A stretch of DNA of 64,000 bases from assembly GCA_019137255.1 (NCBI GenBank), contig WPDH01000272.1, forward strand, positions 283,565 through 347,564, given 5' to 3'. How positions within the stretch are numbered: position 1 is the stretch's first letter; each line of letters begins with the position of its first letter. Position numbers and translations under genes: made by a program. This DNA comes from Corinectria fuckeliana. Taxonomy: Eukaryota > Ascomycota > Sordariomycetes > Hypocreales > Nectriaceae. This document shows, one piece after another, positions 12,720 to 24,051 of the stretch. The notes under the pieces are model-generated. The model was not told the DNA's origin, searched no databases, and saw only the letters and a program-made list of their open reading frames with translations.

Positions 12720-14216
12720 GGTCGTGGTCGTGTTGTGCTGTGTTGTCGGTCGTGAGTGTTGTGATGTGTTGAATACAGATGATATTACTCCGAGGTGAGA
12801 ATGATGGCTGCCATTCCCCGATATCCCATTCATTTATATACTCTCTGCCCTCTCTCCCCTCGCTCAAGCTGCTTCTTGACCCTCACGTCACATCAACGGG
12901 TGACACGCATTCGGTCCATCTGCTCGGCCGTCAGACCACGACGTGGGCCCAGGGGTGGATACGGAGGATAGCCGAGACACCTCGACACGCTCCACGCTGC
13001 GTACACTTGGGCGCACGCAAACACGCAACACTAAACGTTCGGGGACGGACCGAAAAGACGGTTGGTTGAGCGAGTGCTTATCGCCCGCCGGCATGGCCTC
13101 TGAGTCTTCGCCGGATGCGTCATTTCCGGGCTGCGGTGAGGCGGCCTTCACCGGCCGCCCTCCAGGGTCTGTCTCGTCCGCCTTCACCCATGCAGGAACA
13201 GATCATATCAGGGCAGGACATGGCATGATGCCATTTACCTGCTTAGGTGCTACTTGCTAGTTTGCTAGCCATCTACTTCGCACCTAGTCTGCGACCGCCC
13301 CCGTCTAGAACTCGGCCCGGAAAGATCGGTGTGGTGCTAGTAGCGCCACCCGATCGATATTCCCGAGATATGTCTTGCCAGAATCTATAATTACCGAGCG
13401 CGGTTCCTTGCGAAACCGACCTTCTTCCTTGCTCTCCCGGCTTCCGTCTGCTGCTGGCTCCACTGCCTGCTGGCCTGACGTGGGCAGACTGTCTTTTATC
13501 AGCAGCTTACACTCTTCTTCCCTCACTTCTGTCGGAAAGCTACCCGGTTCCCAGCCTTTCGGCCAGCGTGGCAACCGCCCCGACCGGCTGGCTGTCCGTC
13601 ATCTCGATAACCTTGTCCGAACCTTTCTTGCAGCGGGCGGCATGGACTTTTACGCCCGCCCCGAGACCCCCCACGGCTTGCTTCTCTGGTCTGGCTCCCT
13701 GCAAGTCGACCTGTCGAGTTGCTCACCTAGCGTCCATGCACAATTACGGGGGCCTTTTTGACTGGTGGTTTCCTGCTTTTCTGTCAGGGATTCAATCGTC
13801 GCCCTTGTTTTTATTGTGTTTAAACTCCACTCCTGTGGCTGCTTGTCAAAGTCAAGTTGCGTAAGAGGTCGCATACACCCATCGGTTTTTTTTTTCTTTT
13901 TTCGACGCTCCATTATAATGCTACTTGGATGTTATCAGGAATTGCCTGATTGTTTCTTTCCTACTTCGGAGGAGGATCCCTCAAGGTGAGCAAATTCTCA
14001 TGCTGGTCTTCAATACAGTTGGCTGTCTCGTAATCTGTTCTAGCCTGGGTAGGCAGCAGTGGCCCTGTCGAATGTCAGCCGCATCACGATTACCTTTCTT
14101 CGCAGCAGCCGATGTAACAATGCAATCATTTTTGCCAACGTCAATGCAATGTCGTGTTTCCCTCAGTTGATAAATCATACTACTATATTACATCCTCTAT
14201 TAGAACAACCGGGAGC
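12720..14216. other. Intergenic, GC-balanced, no gene supported
   Basis: The right side of the ADH gene holds its promoter and a CT-rich leader (about 12830-12870). Several overlapping ORFs of 65-130 codons exist on both strands between 12.9 and 13.9 kb, but none has a recognisable domain, splice support or biased composition. A long T-run lies at about 13886-13895. Confidence 0.45.
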
Positions 14217-14957
14217 TTACACGCTCTCTGCATAAGCAGCCTTGTCTGCCGCCGCCGCTTTCTTGTCAAACAGCTTCTGCCCCATCTTGTCCATCATTTC
14301 ATCTGCCTTGTCCCCGAGGAACGTCTTGAAGGCGCCATACGCTCCGGACGTAGCCCAGAGCACCGAGTTGACGAGATCAACCCAGACGGCAGCCTTCATT
14401 GGACCCGTCGAGCTGCCCTTGTACTTGTCGTTGCTGTCCCTATGGAGAAAGATGGCTGCGAATATTCCAAACACAACGATCCAGGCGATGAATAGAATTA
14501 AATCCCAAGCAAATGCGCGATACGTCTTGAGAAGCTTGAGCTTGGTGCCGACGTAAGGAACGGCACCCAGCGGCGTGAGCGCGACAAAGAGCAGCGCCGT
14601 CGTGGCCGACGTCCCAGCCACGGCGAGAGCCAAATACCACTCGGGCGAGAAGCCGTTGTTCGCCTCGCGGGCTTCTGAGACGCGGTGGCCGTAGAAGCCG
14701 CAGGCGATGAGGGCGAAGAGGAACTGCAGGCCGCGGCACACGAGGCGCGGGACCACCTCAAACGTCTTGAGCCACGTCTTGCCCATCGTCTTGCCCGTTT
14801 CGGCGCCCTCGTTGAAGGCGTGGCGGCCCGCTTTTCGGCCGAGCTCGCCTTTGTCGGCCGAGCGGAATTCGGAGGCCGCGCCCGCGATGCCGTGGACATT
14901 GCGGCCGAGCTCAATGGCCGTCTGGCCGGCCTTAAGGGCGGATCCAAGTTTGCTCAT
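14217..14957 (-). CDS. Four-TM MARVEL-like membrane protein
   Basis: Single exon, 246 residues. The N-terminus (about 1-65) is soluble and Gly/Ala-rich. Four hydrophobic spans follow: VCRGLQFLFALIACGFYGHR (about 72-92), WYLALAVAGTSATTALLFVA (about 107-128), AFAWDLILFIAWIVVFGIF (about 149-170) and AVWVDLVNSVLWATSGAYGA (about 188-210). A charged C-terminus rich in Lys and Ala ends it. The spacing, the FYGHRVSEAR motif after TM1, the central W.Y..AV.G and the last helix containing D.V.....W match the fungal MARVEL-domain proteins of the plasma membrane, whose exact roles are mostly unknown. Ends run inward on both sides, with no operon-like partner. The identification rests on topology and motif resemblance only. 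Confidence 0.8.
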   Translation of the reverse strand: MSKLGSALKAGQTAIELGRNVHGIAGAASEFRSADKGELGRKAGRHAFNEGAETGKTMGKTWLKTFEVVPRLVCRGLQFLFALIACGFYGHRVSEAREANNGFSPEWYLALAVAGTSATTALLFVALTPLGAVPYVGTKLKLLKTYRAFAWDLILFIAWIVVFGIFAAIFLHRDSNDKYKGSSTGPMKAAVWVDLVNSVLWATSGAYGAFKTFLGDKADEMMDKMGQKLFDKKAAAADKAAYAESV

Positions 14958-16296
14958 TGTTGGGGAATTTGAAGGAGTATTGCAAAGTGAATGAGTTACT
15001 AAGATTGGGTAGTTTGTATGGAGGACTTGGTGCTGTGTCGGTTTCGAACAGTAGTGTGTAGTGTTGTGCGAGATGTGTGGAAATGCGGACTGGCCAGCAG
15101 TGTAAAAGAAAACTCCAAAGAAATAAGTACGTGAAGTGATGAAGCGATGAAAGAATGAAGGTGAATAAGTGGAAAAGCGGCATGGCTAGCACCTGTTTAT
15201 TATAAAATGCCAGTAAACAAAGAAAACCTCCATCGTAACCAGACAAAAGAGGCCAGACCTTTCAACGCTGGCGCCCTGATGACCGTCTCACAGAGGAGAA
15301 TCTACAGCCAATCGTACTAGAAGCGGTAATGTTCAGGTCCCTTTCGGGCGTACGACAAAGCGGCCAAACGTCTGAGGAGCTGTTAGTCGACCGCCAATCG
15401 TTTGTGATTTGCCGCCCTTGACCAAGCGCTTATCGAAACCAGGCCTACTTTGGTACGCGCTACCAGGACGTGGCCGCAACACACGGCCAGTAAGACGCAG
15501 GTTTTCCCAAAATAAATGCACACAAAGGTAATAACACGCTCAGGCTTGCCGCCTATTCAGCACTGGGTGAGAAGTGTTTTGTTTCAACAAAGCCGACCGG
15601 CGGTCAAAAATAGCCTAATTTGATACAGCTCCACATCACGTTTTGGGGGCTTCAACGTAGATCCTCGCAGCCGTCGAAGATCACTGGAAATTGAAGTATA
15701 TTCGTATTCAATGCCAAGAAAACGAGTATCCTTCAAGAGTAAGCGCAGTATTACATAGCAGTAGCAAGTGCGCCTAGCTCGATTTCAGAGCATAATCCAG
15801 CGTTTAGTGGGTGTGTGTTTTCCGGGAAAGAGATTGACAAGGGATGGTTGCGGTGCGCCAAGACTCAACCCGGTGAATGTGAATTTGATGAGCCATCATT
15901 CAAGTCTCAATTTGTCATGCCTCTTACTGGCGTAACGCCGGGCCCCCTTCCCGGTATGGCCTTGCGGGACATGCAGCCTTGTTAGCCGCGTCTGCGTAAA
16001 CGCCCGTAATACTGATTGGCGGAACGTTGGATATTCCTTCGATTGACTGTTGCTGCCGTGGGAACTTGTTCGTTTTATCTTTGCCCACTTCTTGTTGGGG
16101 GTTATGGCTAACACATGAGCTGGTCTTGATTTACATCCTATTTCCAAATTCCCCACACCAAAGCCTTTATACATATATGCGTTGTTCTCTACTGGGCAGC
16201 TCTCCTCTCTACACTTGGGCCATTCATACTGCGCAACGCAGTAGTACATCCACGGCAGTCTATACGTACCTCTTCCATCATCCTTCTTTCTTCATC
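14958..16296. other. Intergenic
   Basis: It holds the promoter and leader of the four-TM gene and the promoter of the orphan gene at 16297, with pyrimidine-rich leader sequence at about 16255-16295. No other gene is recognised. Confidence 0.45.
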
Positions 16297-16929
16297 ATGT
16301 CATACCAAAACACCCTCCCATCCAGCACTTATGATGGTTATATCGGTAGTGTTCACGTCCGATGGGGTACCAAAGCGGCTACGAGGCTTGCCCAGGTAGC
16401 TTCGTTGACTGAAGTTCCGGTTAGCACTCTGAAGGCTCTCAGCGAGCATTTTGCGTATGCCACTGCTTGTCGGCTGGGAAAGGAGTAAGCTTTGATAATG
16501 TATAACATCCTTTTTCCTGTCCGCCTTAAGATCTGTCTGATTGCCAATTGCAGGGGTCCACCACACGAGAACAGTATCGACAGTTCAAGCGGTCAGATAT
16601 CAGTGGATGAGGATCATATTTCGGTCGAGTTGAGTGGAGGAGTTCAAGGCAGGGCTAAGGTTCATATCTACCTAGAAGGACAGGGAACAGGCCCGACGGC
16701 GTACGATAATGTAAGGGTAAAGGGTGAAAATGTCATGAAGCGCACGACACGAGGTTATGTCTTGGACTCAATCTTATCGACTGGGGGGGTGGGTCTTGCA
16801 GGATCTGGGGTAACATCGGGCTCAGGCAATGCAACGCAATCTCCCAGCTACTCTGAATGGCGATGGGATGCCCAGTATAACAGGTATTGGCGCTTTAATC
16901 ATTTAAGTCAGCAATGGGAGTCGCAGTGA
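16297..16929 (+). CDS. Two-exon protein of unknown function
   Basis: Exon 1 is 16297-16484 and exon 2 is 16554-16929, with a 69-bp intron (GTAAGC donor, TTGCAG acceptor) in phase 2, giving 187 residues. I do not recognise a domain. The N-terminal half (about 1-62, MSYQNTLPSSTYDGY...) could form helices and contains TKAATRLAQVASLTEVPV. The middle reads as a beta-rich segment (ISVDEDHISVELSGGVQGRA). The C-terminus is short and aromatic: YSEWRWDAQYNRYWRFNHL followed by SQQWE. That W-rich Tyr/Arg ending recalls C-terminal tags of small fungal proteins found beside regulatory kinases, but this is a guess. No signal peptide or TM is seen. The SRPK-like kinase gene lies convergently 500 bp downstream. 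Confidence 0.7.
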
Positions 16930-17428
16930 CGGAAATAAATGTTGGCTAGGCTAGTCATAGGCTATAAATAGGTATCAACCAAGCTTTTATCGCACTCATC
17001 CTATGTGCATGAACAGTGGTCGTTGAGTTTATCTACAAGAAGAATGGGATTTGTAGCATTAATAAATTATGATTCAATGCTAAACTATGTACTTCAGGAG
17101 GATGACGCAGCTCCTCGCATACTACTACCATCGGGTCGTGTTCCGCGAGGATGGCTACTTCACCCGGGAGAAGTAAGATGAGGCTGTGCCGTGGGATGAC
17201 TTCGAACCGACAGATCTGCAGTAGCAGGCAGAAGTAGGCAGCAAGATACGGAAAATACGGAAAATATCATTTGTAACCTGAGAGAAGACAATAATAAGAA
17301 GGAAGGACAGCTGGGGGCGTGACACCGTACGATATAAGATTTAATATATCATAACCCAGTATGAGCAACACACTAGGTTCCCTTATCGATAGAGCCTTAT
17401 ACCTATAGTTGAGAGTTGCTATAGGAGT
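16930..17428. other. Intergenic between convergent genes
   Basis: Around 17100-17240 there is a GC-richer patch with a short open frame (MTQLLAYYYHRVVFREDGYF). It could be a fragment of a mobile element, but I cannot place it. The remainder is AT-rich 3' flank. Confidence 0.35.
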
Positions 17429-18752
17429 TTAGAGTCCATACATTCCCATAAGCGTCTTGAACGAGGCGTCTTTCAGAAGCTGAGCTGCTGTCGGACGATC
17501 CCTAGGTGAATAAGAAAGTCCCCACCGTGATATCAACACTACCAGCTTCCGCTCCGTTAGACTGACATCAGGTCGAAGTCTTGCGATCCTCGCCTCAAGG
17601 GCCATCGTGGGCTCTGGCTTCCGTTTCTGATCGTACCATGTATTATCACATGAGCCACCAGCCTTGAAAGAACCTTTCCATAATGCGGGAAGGGGCCCAA
17701 GGGTATTGACCATACAGGACACCACAGAAGCATTACTAGAACCATAGAAAAGGGGACAGCCAGAGTACAACTCTATGAAGAGACACATATAACTCCACAT
17801 ATCCGAAGCAACACTCGGGTTGACGCCGTGGACTCGCTCGGGGGCACAGTATATAGCAGGCGATTGCACCTTCTGGACTACTGAAGTGCCGGCTTTGATT
17901 GCGAGACCAAAGTCGCCGAGCGAGATTGTGTCTCCTACCAGACCCTCCTTAGGTTCTATGGGCATGACCAGCTCGCCCTCCTTCCACTGCGTGGGGATCA
18001 GGGGCATCTTTCGGGGCCGCCCAAGGTTTTCGTATTTGGTGGTTGTGCTGCAGTCGTCGAGAGTGTGGAGGCTGTACATGATATTCGCGCTGTTCAGGTC
18101 TATGAGGGATACATCAGCCTTGCATCAATGGCATACGAGTGGAGGCGAGACAGAGGCCGGATCGGGTTGACTCACCCCGGTGCACGATTCCGGCGTCATG
18201 TAGAGACTTCAAGGCTAGCAACAATTGCGCAGCAGCTGACATACGAGCGGTGACAGGTCTCCCTAATGCATAATCTCTGAGATTAGGACCTCGCAATGGA
18301 AGTACAAGAACTCTATGGTCGCCGTAGGGGCCGTGGAGAAGGAAGGTGTCACTGTATGTTAGAAGATGGTCGGTATTTGCCACGGTCCGGATGATCTCGT
18401 CCTGCATGTGATATTCGCGTTCCCCTGACTCCCCAGGCGTCATTATTTTAAGGGCAACATCCCTCTTGCCGGACATGTCATGTGCCATCCAGACCGTAGA
18501 GAAGCCTCCGTGGCCCAGCTTGTGCTCAATGCGATAGCGGTCGGCAATGCTCTCTCCAATGTAGACAGGGTAGTAGAGGCCCTTGGAGTATCGGTCCGGG
18601 TTCTCAGCAACCTCTTCTATTTCGCATTCGTCGTCTGAGTCGACAAAGTCGCCCCGATCTTCATCGGCGGCGCGGGAGATTGGGCTGCTTGTCGTCGCCT
18701 CCCTCGCACCCTTGGGTGATGCACCTGCAGCAGACATGTTTGTTACGGACAT
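17429..18752 (-). CDS. SRPK-like serine/threonine protein kinase
   Basis: Exon 1 (18752-18176) and exon 2 (18099-17429) with a 76-bp intron (18175-18100, GTGAGT to ATAG) encode 415 residues. The intron splits the catalytic loop: splicing restores HRDLNSANIM, which strongly supports the model. An acidic leader (DSDDECEIEEVAENPDRYSK) precedes YYPVYIGESIADRYRIEHKL, the usual entry to SRPK-family kinases. Then come the glycine loop LGHGGFSTVW, VALKIM with the ATP lysine, HRDLNSAN, LGDFGLA (DFG), and the activation-segment end YCAPERVHG. The long spacer seen in classic SRPKs is missing, and the protein is much shorter than Sky1-type enzymes. It probably belongs to the expanded group of fungal SRPK-like kinases of unknown substrate rather than being the single SR-protein kinase. 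It is likely active, since all core motifs are kept. Confidence 0.88.
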
Positions 18753-19523
18753 GGAACCACTGACATTTGCGTGTGATGTAAGGATGAAAAGACAGAGTTA
18801 TGAAACTGGAGACGGTATGCGTGGTGGTGACGGTGAAGAATGGATTCATGAGTAGTCTTGAAGCCGTATGTGATTGGGGATACAATGTGCGTCTTGTTTA
18901 TGTAAGCATTTCTCTGCCTAGAGATGCCTAGAGAGGAGTGCCCAAATTAGTCAGCGATTGTCGTATGTGTATGTCACGACGATGAGGAACTCCAGCAAGA
19001 AATTCGAATTTTCAAGCCACAGGTAACCCCGGAACAGGAGAAGGTAGAGGACGAGACGCTTACTGAAGGAGAATTATCTCCGTGTTGCCGCGGGACGGCG
19101 AATTAAAGACTCCTCTTCAAGAATGCACCATGGAATGCGATCAAGTCAAGTGTGAAGGCGAAGCTGGAGGGCTGCCCGACAGGATGCGACGTCGAGAACT
19201 GACAGTTTATTGTCAAACAGCGAAATCGCCCCAATTTCTGAGGGACGTAAGCTCTTCACTCGTGAGTGTCCTTTGTCAAAATGTGGGAACCTCACACTGG
19301 ATCTCTCTCATTGCTGTACGGAACAAATGGAACTCTCTGTGTAAGTACTGCGATACAAATGCATTGAGTCTAGTTGGAAACTTAAAGAAAGTGAGCTGAG
19401 AAGTCACGAAAAGAGAGGTTGTAGGCATGGATAATCACCTTGGTTTAGCAAGTGATCGAAATGTTCGTTACAGTCGCCAGGTGTAATAGACCGAGACAGT
19501 GTACATCCTGATTACATTTCATC
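18753..19523. other. Intergenic
   Basis: Presumed promoter of the kinase gene on the left and 3' flank of the oxidoreductase gene on the right. Open frames inside lack protein features. Confidence 0.4.
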
Positions 19524-20903
19524 TTATGGTATGTCCAAAATCTCCTTCACCTTCACCACGTTTCCCGTTGCAATCGACTTATTCGCCGCAATGCCGGTCA
19601 GAATAGACAAAGCCCCATCAACATGACTGGCAGCCCGCATATACTCGTCACTCACAGGCTCGCCTAATATGTCTCGCAGCATGGCATTGTCGCCACCGCC
19701 ATGGCCTCCGACACCGCGACCGATACTAATGCTCTGCGATTCCTTGAACAGCGGCTTCAAGACGAGGGATATCTTGTCAGCCGCGCCCTCATCTGCCTGG
19801 TCGCCGCCGGAATTGACATAGCTGTTCTCAACAACCTCCAGCTCGAGTCTACCGCCGGTACCGTTAAAGTTCACTCTGAATCCCTCCCAGGGCGCATAGG
19901 TAGTGAGCGAATATGTCATCACCACGCCGTTTCTGTACCTCACGAGCAGGTTCATCGTATCTTCGATGCTGATGCCATCCCCGAATACACTCTGGTCCCG
20001 GTAGTAAGCGTCTTCGTGCTCGGCGTCTAGGTACATGGCTTTGAGCTGTGGATAATCCTCCAGATGCAGGGCAAACGAATCGTCGGTGTTGCTCCCGTGC
20101 GCTCGGGAGTAAAACTTGGTCTCTCCGCGTGCTTCGGCGTTTTCACGGCCATAGAACTTTAGATCGCCCTGTGCATAGACGGTCTCTGGCCGTGTTTGCA
20201 GCCAAAAGTTGATTAGGTCAAAATGGTGCGTGGACTTGTGCACGAGGAGCGAGCCTGAGTTCCGCTTGTCGCGATGCCAGCGTCTGAAGTAGTCTGCGCC
20301 GTGAGCCGCGTTCAACAGCCACTCAAAGTGCACGCTGGTGACTTTCCCGATTGCACCGGATTGGAGCACCTCAAAGACTTTCGTGTTGTGAGGCGCGTAG
20401 CGATAATTGAAGGTAACGCGGACGTTGTTGCCCGTCCGTTCGACGGCGTCGAATATCTGGATACACCGTGGCGCATCGATGGTCATGGGCTTCTCGGTGA
20501 TGACGTTGCAGCCGAGCTCAAGGGCGCGCACAATGTAGATGTTGTGGGTGCGGTCGATGGTCGTCACGATGACCTCGTCTGGCTTCGTGTCCCGGACCAT
20601 CTTGTCGAAGTCGGCAGCAAGGTACGTCGGAACAGCTCCATGGCCCGACTCGTCTAGCTTGGAGTTGGCATAGTTCATGCGAGTCTGGTTCGTATCACAA
20701 AAGGCGACCATGCGTGCCCTGTCGGAGTAGTCTTTTGCAATTGCAGTGTAGAAGAGTATGGCACGGCCGCCAGTACCGACGAGGGCGTACCTCTTTTTGA
20801 GGGCTTTGTTGTCAGCCATGGCCGCATCGATGTGGCTTTCACTTTCAAGCTGTGATTGCTGCCGTATCTGTCTCACGGCAGGCATGCTATGGTATTGTGT
20901 CAA
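19524..20903 (-). CDS. Gfo/Idh/MocA-family NAD(P)-dependent oxidoreductase
   Basis: Intronless, 459 residues. A 35-residue polar leader precedes the Rossmann start KRYALVGTGGRAILFY (about 38-52). The second-strand Asp (VAFCDTNQTR) suggests NAD(H) preference. The family signature EKP is in VITEKPMTID (about 138). The catalytic-site motif LLVHKSTHHFDLINFWLQ carries the paired His and Asp. The C-terminal alpha/beta domain ends at VKVKEILDIP. An alternative start at the internal Met of MADNKALKK (codon 29) would remove the leader. Members oxidise or reduce sugars and sugar acids. It faces the sugar carrier across 0.8 kb on the same strand and is followed by a PL26 lyase, so a role in processing pectin-derived sugars is reasonable but inferred. 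Confidence 0.9.
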   Translation of the reverse strand: MTQYHSMPAVRQIRQQSQLESESHIDAAMADNKALKKRYALVGTGGRAILFYTAIAKDYSDRARMVAFCDTNQTRMNYANSKLDESGHGAVPTYLAADFDKMVRDTKPDEVIVTTIDRTHNIYIVRALELGCNVITEKPMTIDAPRCIQIFDAVERTGNNVRVTFNYRYAPHNTKVFEVLQSGAIGKVTSVHFEWLLNAAHGADYFRRWHRDKRNSGSLLVHKSTHHFDLINFWLQTRPETVYAQGDLKFYGRENAEARGETKFYSRAHGSNTDDSFALHLEDYPQLKAMYLDAEHEDAYYRDQSVFGDGISIEDTMNLLVRYRNGVVMTYSLTTYAPWEGFRVNFNGTGGRLELEVVENSYVNSGGDQADEGAADKISLVLKPLFKESQSISIGRGVGGHGGGDNAMLRDILGEPVSDEYMRAASHVDGALSILTGIAANKSIATGNVVKVKEILDIP

Positions 20904-21736
20904 GGACTCTTATATCAAACTCATTCCAAGTTAAGGTCTAACATGACGGACCGAAACCCGTCTGACTCGCCATCACTTAAACCCCCAAGATGTTTGGACT
21001 GACTGCGTGAGAGTGAGGGGTAATAACGGGGTGACAGGCAATGCCGATCATGTCCCTCACTGGAACTTCCTCTTGACTCCTCAACCAATCAGACAATGCT
21101 TGAGAGATGAGAGTCTAGACGAGACAACAGCCCCCAATGAAATGCTCGTTGTCTGTCAAAAGATTGGCGTCATTTTGGGGGTTGGTGCAGTCAGGTGCCA
21201 AGCTCCACCAATAGTTGACGAAGAGGAGCTTGGCATCCTTGAACAATCACCAAGCCTCGGGCTAGCTTCTCCCGAGATGACACACTACCAGCCATGACCC
21301 GAGTAGCCGTAGTCGAGAAACAGGGTGCTTGTTTGGGATGCTACTCTGAGGTGCTACTTCGAGGCAGCTGACGCAACGATTTAGCCCGAAGTTGACGAGT
21401 GTAGATAGGTGATGATCGGTAGCCATGCAGCATTTGGCTGTGGTGTATTGAAACATTGACGGGAACTAGGCAGGTTAATTGCTGATGAAGCAAAGGAGAA
21501 AACAACAAGGTTTGTCAAGGAGCGACCGATATTGTATCAGCCCTACCATGTCTGTTGTGGCGATGGGCCCTATTCACGCAGACTCAATTTCTAGGTGCAG
21601 CTAATATTCCCAGAGACAACATCACTTAACTTTTACAATACATGAAACCTCTAGGGATGAGGTGTGTAACTGAATTAAAGTCAACTGCATGGTCTTTGAC
21701 CCAAGTACCTGACTGCAACTAATGGACTTCACAATA
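20904..21736. other. Intergenic: promoter of oxidoreductase, 3' flank of transporter
   Basis: No additional gene is recognised. Short ORFs in 21007-21460 are not protein-like. Confidence 0.4.
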
Positions 21737-23353
21737 TCACCTATCAACCACAGTCTGCGTGGCAAGGTTGACCTTCTTCTTCTGGAAATCCCGCGCCTTG
21801 ACCTTGTTCTTGAAAAGAATGTCAATCTCAGCAAAAGTACGATTCTTGGTCTCCGGCAGTCGGAAAAAGGCCCAGACCAAACCGATGGCCATGATACCGC
21901 CGTAGAAGAACCCTGACTTTGCACCCCAGTTCCAAGCTGCTTTCTGAATCATCCGCGGCACAAGCTGGCCGTACACGAGCACACCGACGTTGTATGTAGC
22001 TCTCGCAAGCACGACACTCTTGGTTCGAAGGAAGTTGGAAGGGATCTCGGTGACGATGGTGTAGATAATGGGGCCAATGGTGATGAAGAAGACAAAGTAT
22101 TCGATCAGGAGAATGCTACCGATACCGTACGCGATTTTAGTGTGCTTGGTAGTATCCGGGATTCCCAAGAAGCCGATGAGCATCGTCGTTGAAGTCATAA
22201 AGGTCACTCCGATCAACAAGAGCGTCCGTCGTCCAACCTTCGGGGACAGGTACCATGCGATGAAGACACCCACGATAGCCAGCGCATACTGGCCGACTCC
22301 AAACGAGAACGCAGAGTCGGTGGGAACGCCAGCCTGTTGCAAGAAGTAGACGACGTACGACACCAGCGGCGCGCAGATCTCCTGTATGACGTATGTAAAG
22401 ACGGTGATTTCGGTTCGTCGGAGGTTGTCTCCCCTAAAGAGGTCCCGGTAGGAGCTGGTCGCCTTGGTTTCGCTCTCGATCTTGACCGTGTACGTCATCA
22501 TGGCCATGGTGTTGGCGAACTCCTCCTCGTTGACGTTCGACTGAAGTCTCCGAAGCGACTTTTCCGCGTCTTCAATACGACTTCTTCTAGCCAGCCACCA
22601 AGGGGACTCGGGAGCTAGGAATATTCCGATGGCCAGGGGAATCGGGAGGACCCATTGCAGAGCAAAGGGGATCCGATACGCCCACTGGCCTTCCATAGAC
22701 AGAAAGCCGCGCAGGACGGACGTGCCGACGAGGTAGCCGACGCTCCAGCACAGAGACACGAGCATGGTGAGGTACGGTCGCAACACGTTGGGGCAGACTT
22801 CGGCGGCATACGTCGTGGTCAACGTCTGAAAGACTCCCCACGGAACGCCGAGGAGGATGCCCGCGCCAAGGTACATGTAGATGGACGTAGCGAAGAACTG
22901 TAGGAAGACGAAGCTGGCCATCAGGAAGAGACAGCCAAGCATCACCTTGCGGTAGCCGAGCCAGTCTGCGAGGTATCCATTGAGCAGTAAGCCGATGATC
23001 TGGCCGGCGCTGACACCGTTGGACACACCAGCTTGGAGCGAGGCAGGGACCTGATAATCGCCCGTGTCTTGCAGCTCGCCGTACCGCTTCTGGAACGCAG
23101 GGAAGGCGAAGAATGCAGTGATGAAGGCCTTGTCGAAGCCTTCCATCATGAGAGCCGACGAGAACAGGAGGGACCACCCGCAGGCTTTGGGGTACTTGCG
23201 GAGGCCTTCGAGGAGTGTCATGTGGTGTTCTGCGTCTGTGGCTTGCTGGGCGCCCTTCAAGACATCTTCGGAAGTCAGGTAGTGTTCCTCATCTTTCCCG
23301 GGGAGGACGGCGATGGACTTGGGGTCCTTAGTGTCTTCCATGTGCTGGGCCAT
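21737..23353 (-). CDS. MFS sugar porter, alpha-glucoside/oligosaccharide permease-like
   Basis: Intronless, 538 residues with 12 predicted membrane spans. Sugar-porter signatures are present: NGYLADWLGYRKVML (loop 2-3 motif), PESPWWLARRSR at the end of the first half, and PETKNRTFAEIDILF after TM12. The segment GVPWGVFQTLTTTYAAEVCP corresponds to the TM4-5 motif of maltose/alpha-glucoside-type permeases. It is a proton-coupled plasma-membrane importer. The substrate cannot be read from sequence, but the divergent neighbour is a PL26 exo-rhamnogalacturonan lyase without signal peptide. An imported pectin oligosaccharide is therefore the simplest guess. It shares a 698-bp divergent promoter with that lyase. 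Confidence 0.9.
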   Translation of the reverse strand: MAQHMEDTKDPKSIAVLPGKDEEHYLTSEDVLKGAQQATDAEHHMTLLEGLRKYPKACGWSLLFSSALMMEGFDKAFITAFFAFPAFQKRYGELQDTGDYQVPASLQAGVSNGVSAGQIIGLLLNGYLADWLGYRKVMLGCLFLMASFVFLQFFATSIYMYLGAGILLGVPWGVFQTLTTTYAAEVCPNVLRPYLTMLVSLCWSVGYLVGTSVLRGFLSMEGQWAYRIPFALQWVLPIPLAIGIFLAPESPWWLARRSRIEDAEKSLRRLQSNVNEEEFANTMAMMTYTVKIESETKATSSYRDLFRGDNLRRTEITVFTYVIQEICAPLVSYVVYFLQQAGVPTDSAFSFGVGQYALAIVGVFIAWYLSPKVGRRTLLLIGVTFMTSTTMLIGFLGIPDTTKHTKIAYGIGSILLIEYFVFFITIGPIIYTIVTEIPSNFLRTKSVVLARATYNVGVLVYGQLVPRMIQKAAWNWGAKSGFFYGGIMAIGLVWAFFRLPETKNRTFAEIDILFKNKVKARDFQKKKVNLATQTVVDR

Positions 23354-24051
23354 GTTGGCGACGTGAAGAGTTCTTCTGGGCTTTGTTGCCGGGTAGCCAG
23401 ATGACCGTCTCTGTCAACGTGTTTAAGATGAGAGTCACTTCGACGACGGTCTGCGGTGATGTGGTAAAGAAGCTTACTGGGTTAGATGCTTACGTCTATC
23501 GTGATGCTCCCCAATGCTTAATATGTTCTTGTTGGCCACGCGGACTGCCAGGTAATAGCCTGATACCTCGGCCAGCCGGCCGAATGAGACCCGACCACCA
23601 AGTAGTCTCCCCCAGACTCGTGTTAGCGACAGTCTTAGCGAGAAGAGATCAACGGGTATGGTTTGTGGGAAATTCCATCGGTCTTGATACCCCGCACTTC
23701 AGTCAAGCCTTCTTTACCATCCTGGCTAAGCGAATCTGGGGTAATAGACTCGCTCTCCATGCCAAGCAACCCCCACAACTATCGTAACAATGATCCACCG
23801 AGTTGATGAGCACATAGATATGTAATCTGACTGATCGCGAATTCGGTTAGACCCAGAATATCATTAGTAAGCTCGGAGGAGTCCAACGGGCGATGGCGTG
23901 CTCTTCACCTGATTTTACTGTGAGCTATGTTCTGCCTCAAGTCACAACTCATCGCTTTGCTGTCTTTATTCTCTATGTTTTCTGCCTGGTCTTTCGACAT
24001 CACCCGCCATAACACAAAAACAAGTACCACCAGAAAACCCCCCGCATCACA
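23354..24051. promoter_or_regulatory. Divergent promoter between sugar carrier and PL26 lyase
   Basis: This is the 698-bp gap between opposite start codons. It ends with a C/A-rich leader (ACCAGAAAACCCCCCGCATC) just before the lyase ATG. No operator could be assigned with confidence; joint regulation is inferred from the arrangement. Confidence 0.5.

Noticed and set aside
13305..13913. Several overlapping ORFs of 65-130 codons on both strands
   Set aside because: GC-balanced sequence gives long frames by chance; no conserved motif, splice site pattern or codon bias.
17201..17240. TTCGAAC resembling a tRNA B box
   Set aside because: No complementary T stem or acceptor partner on either strand.
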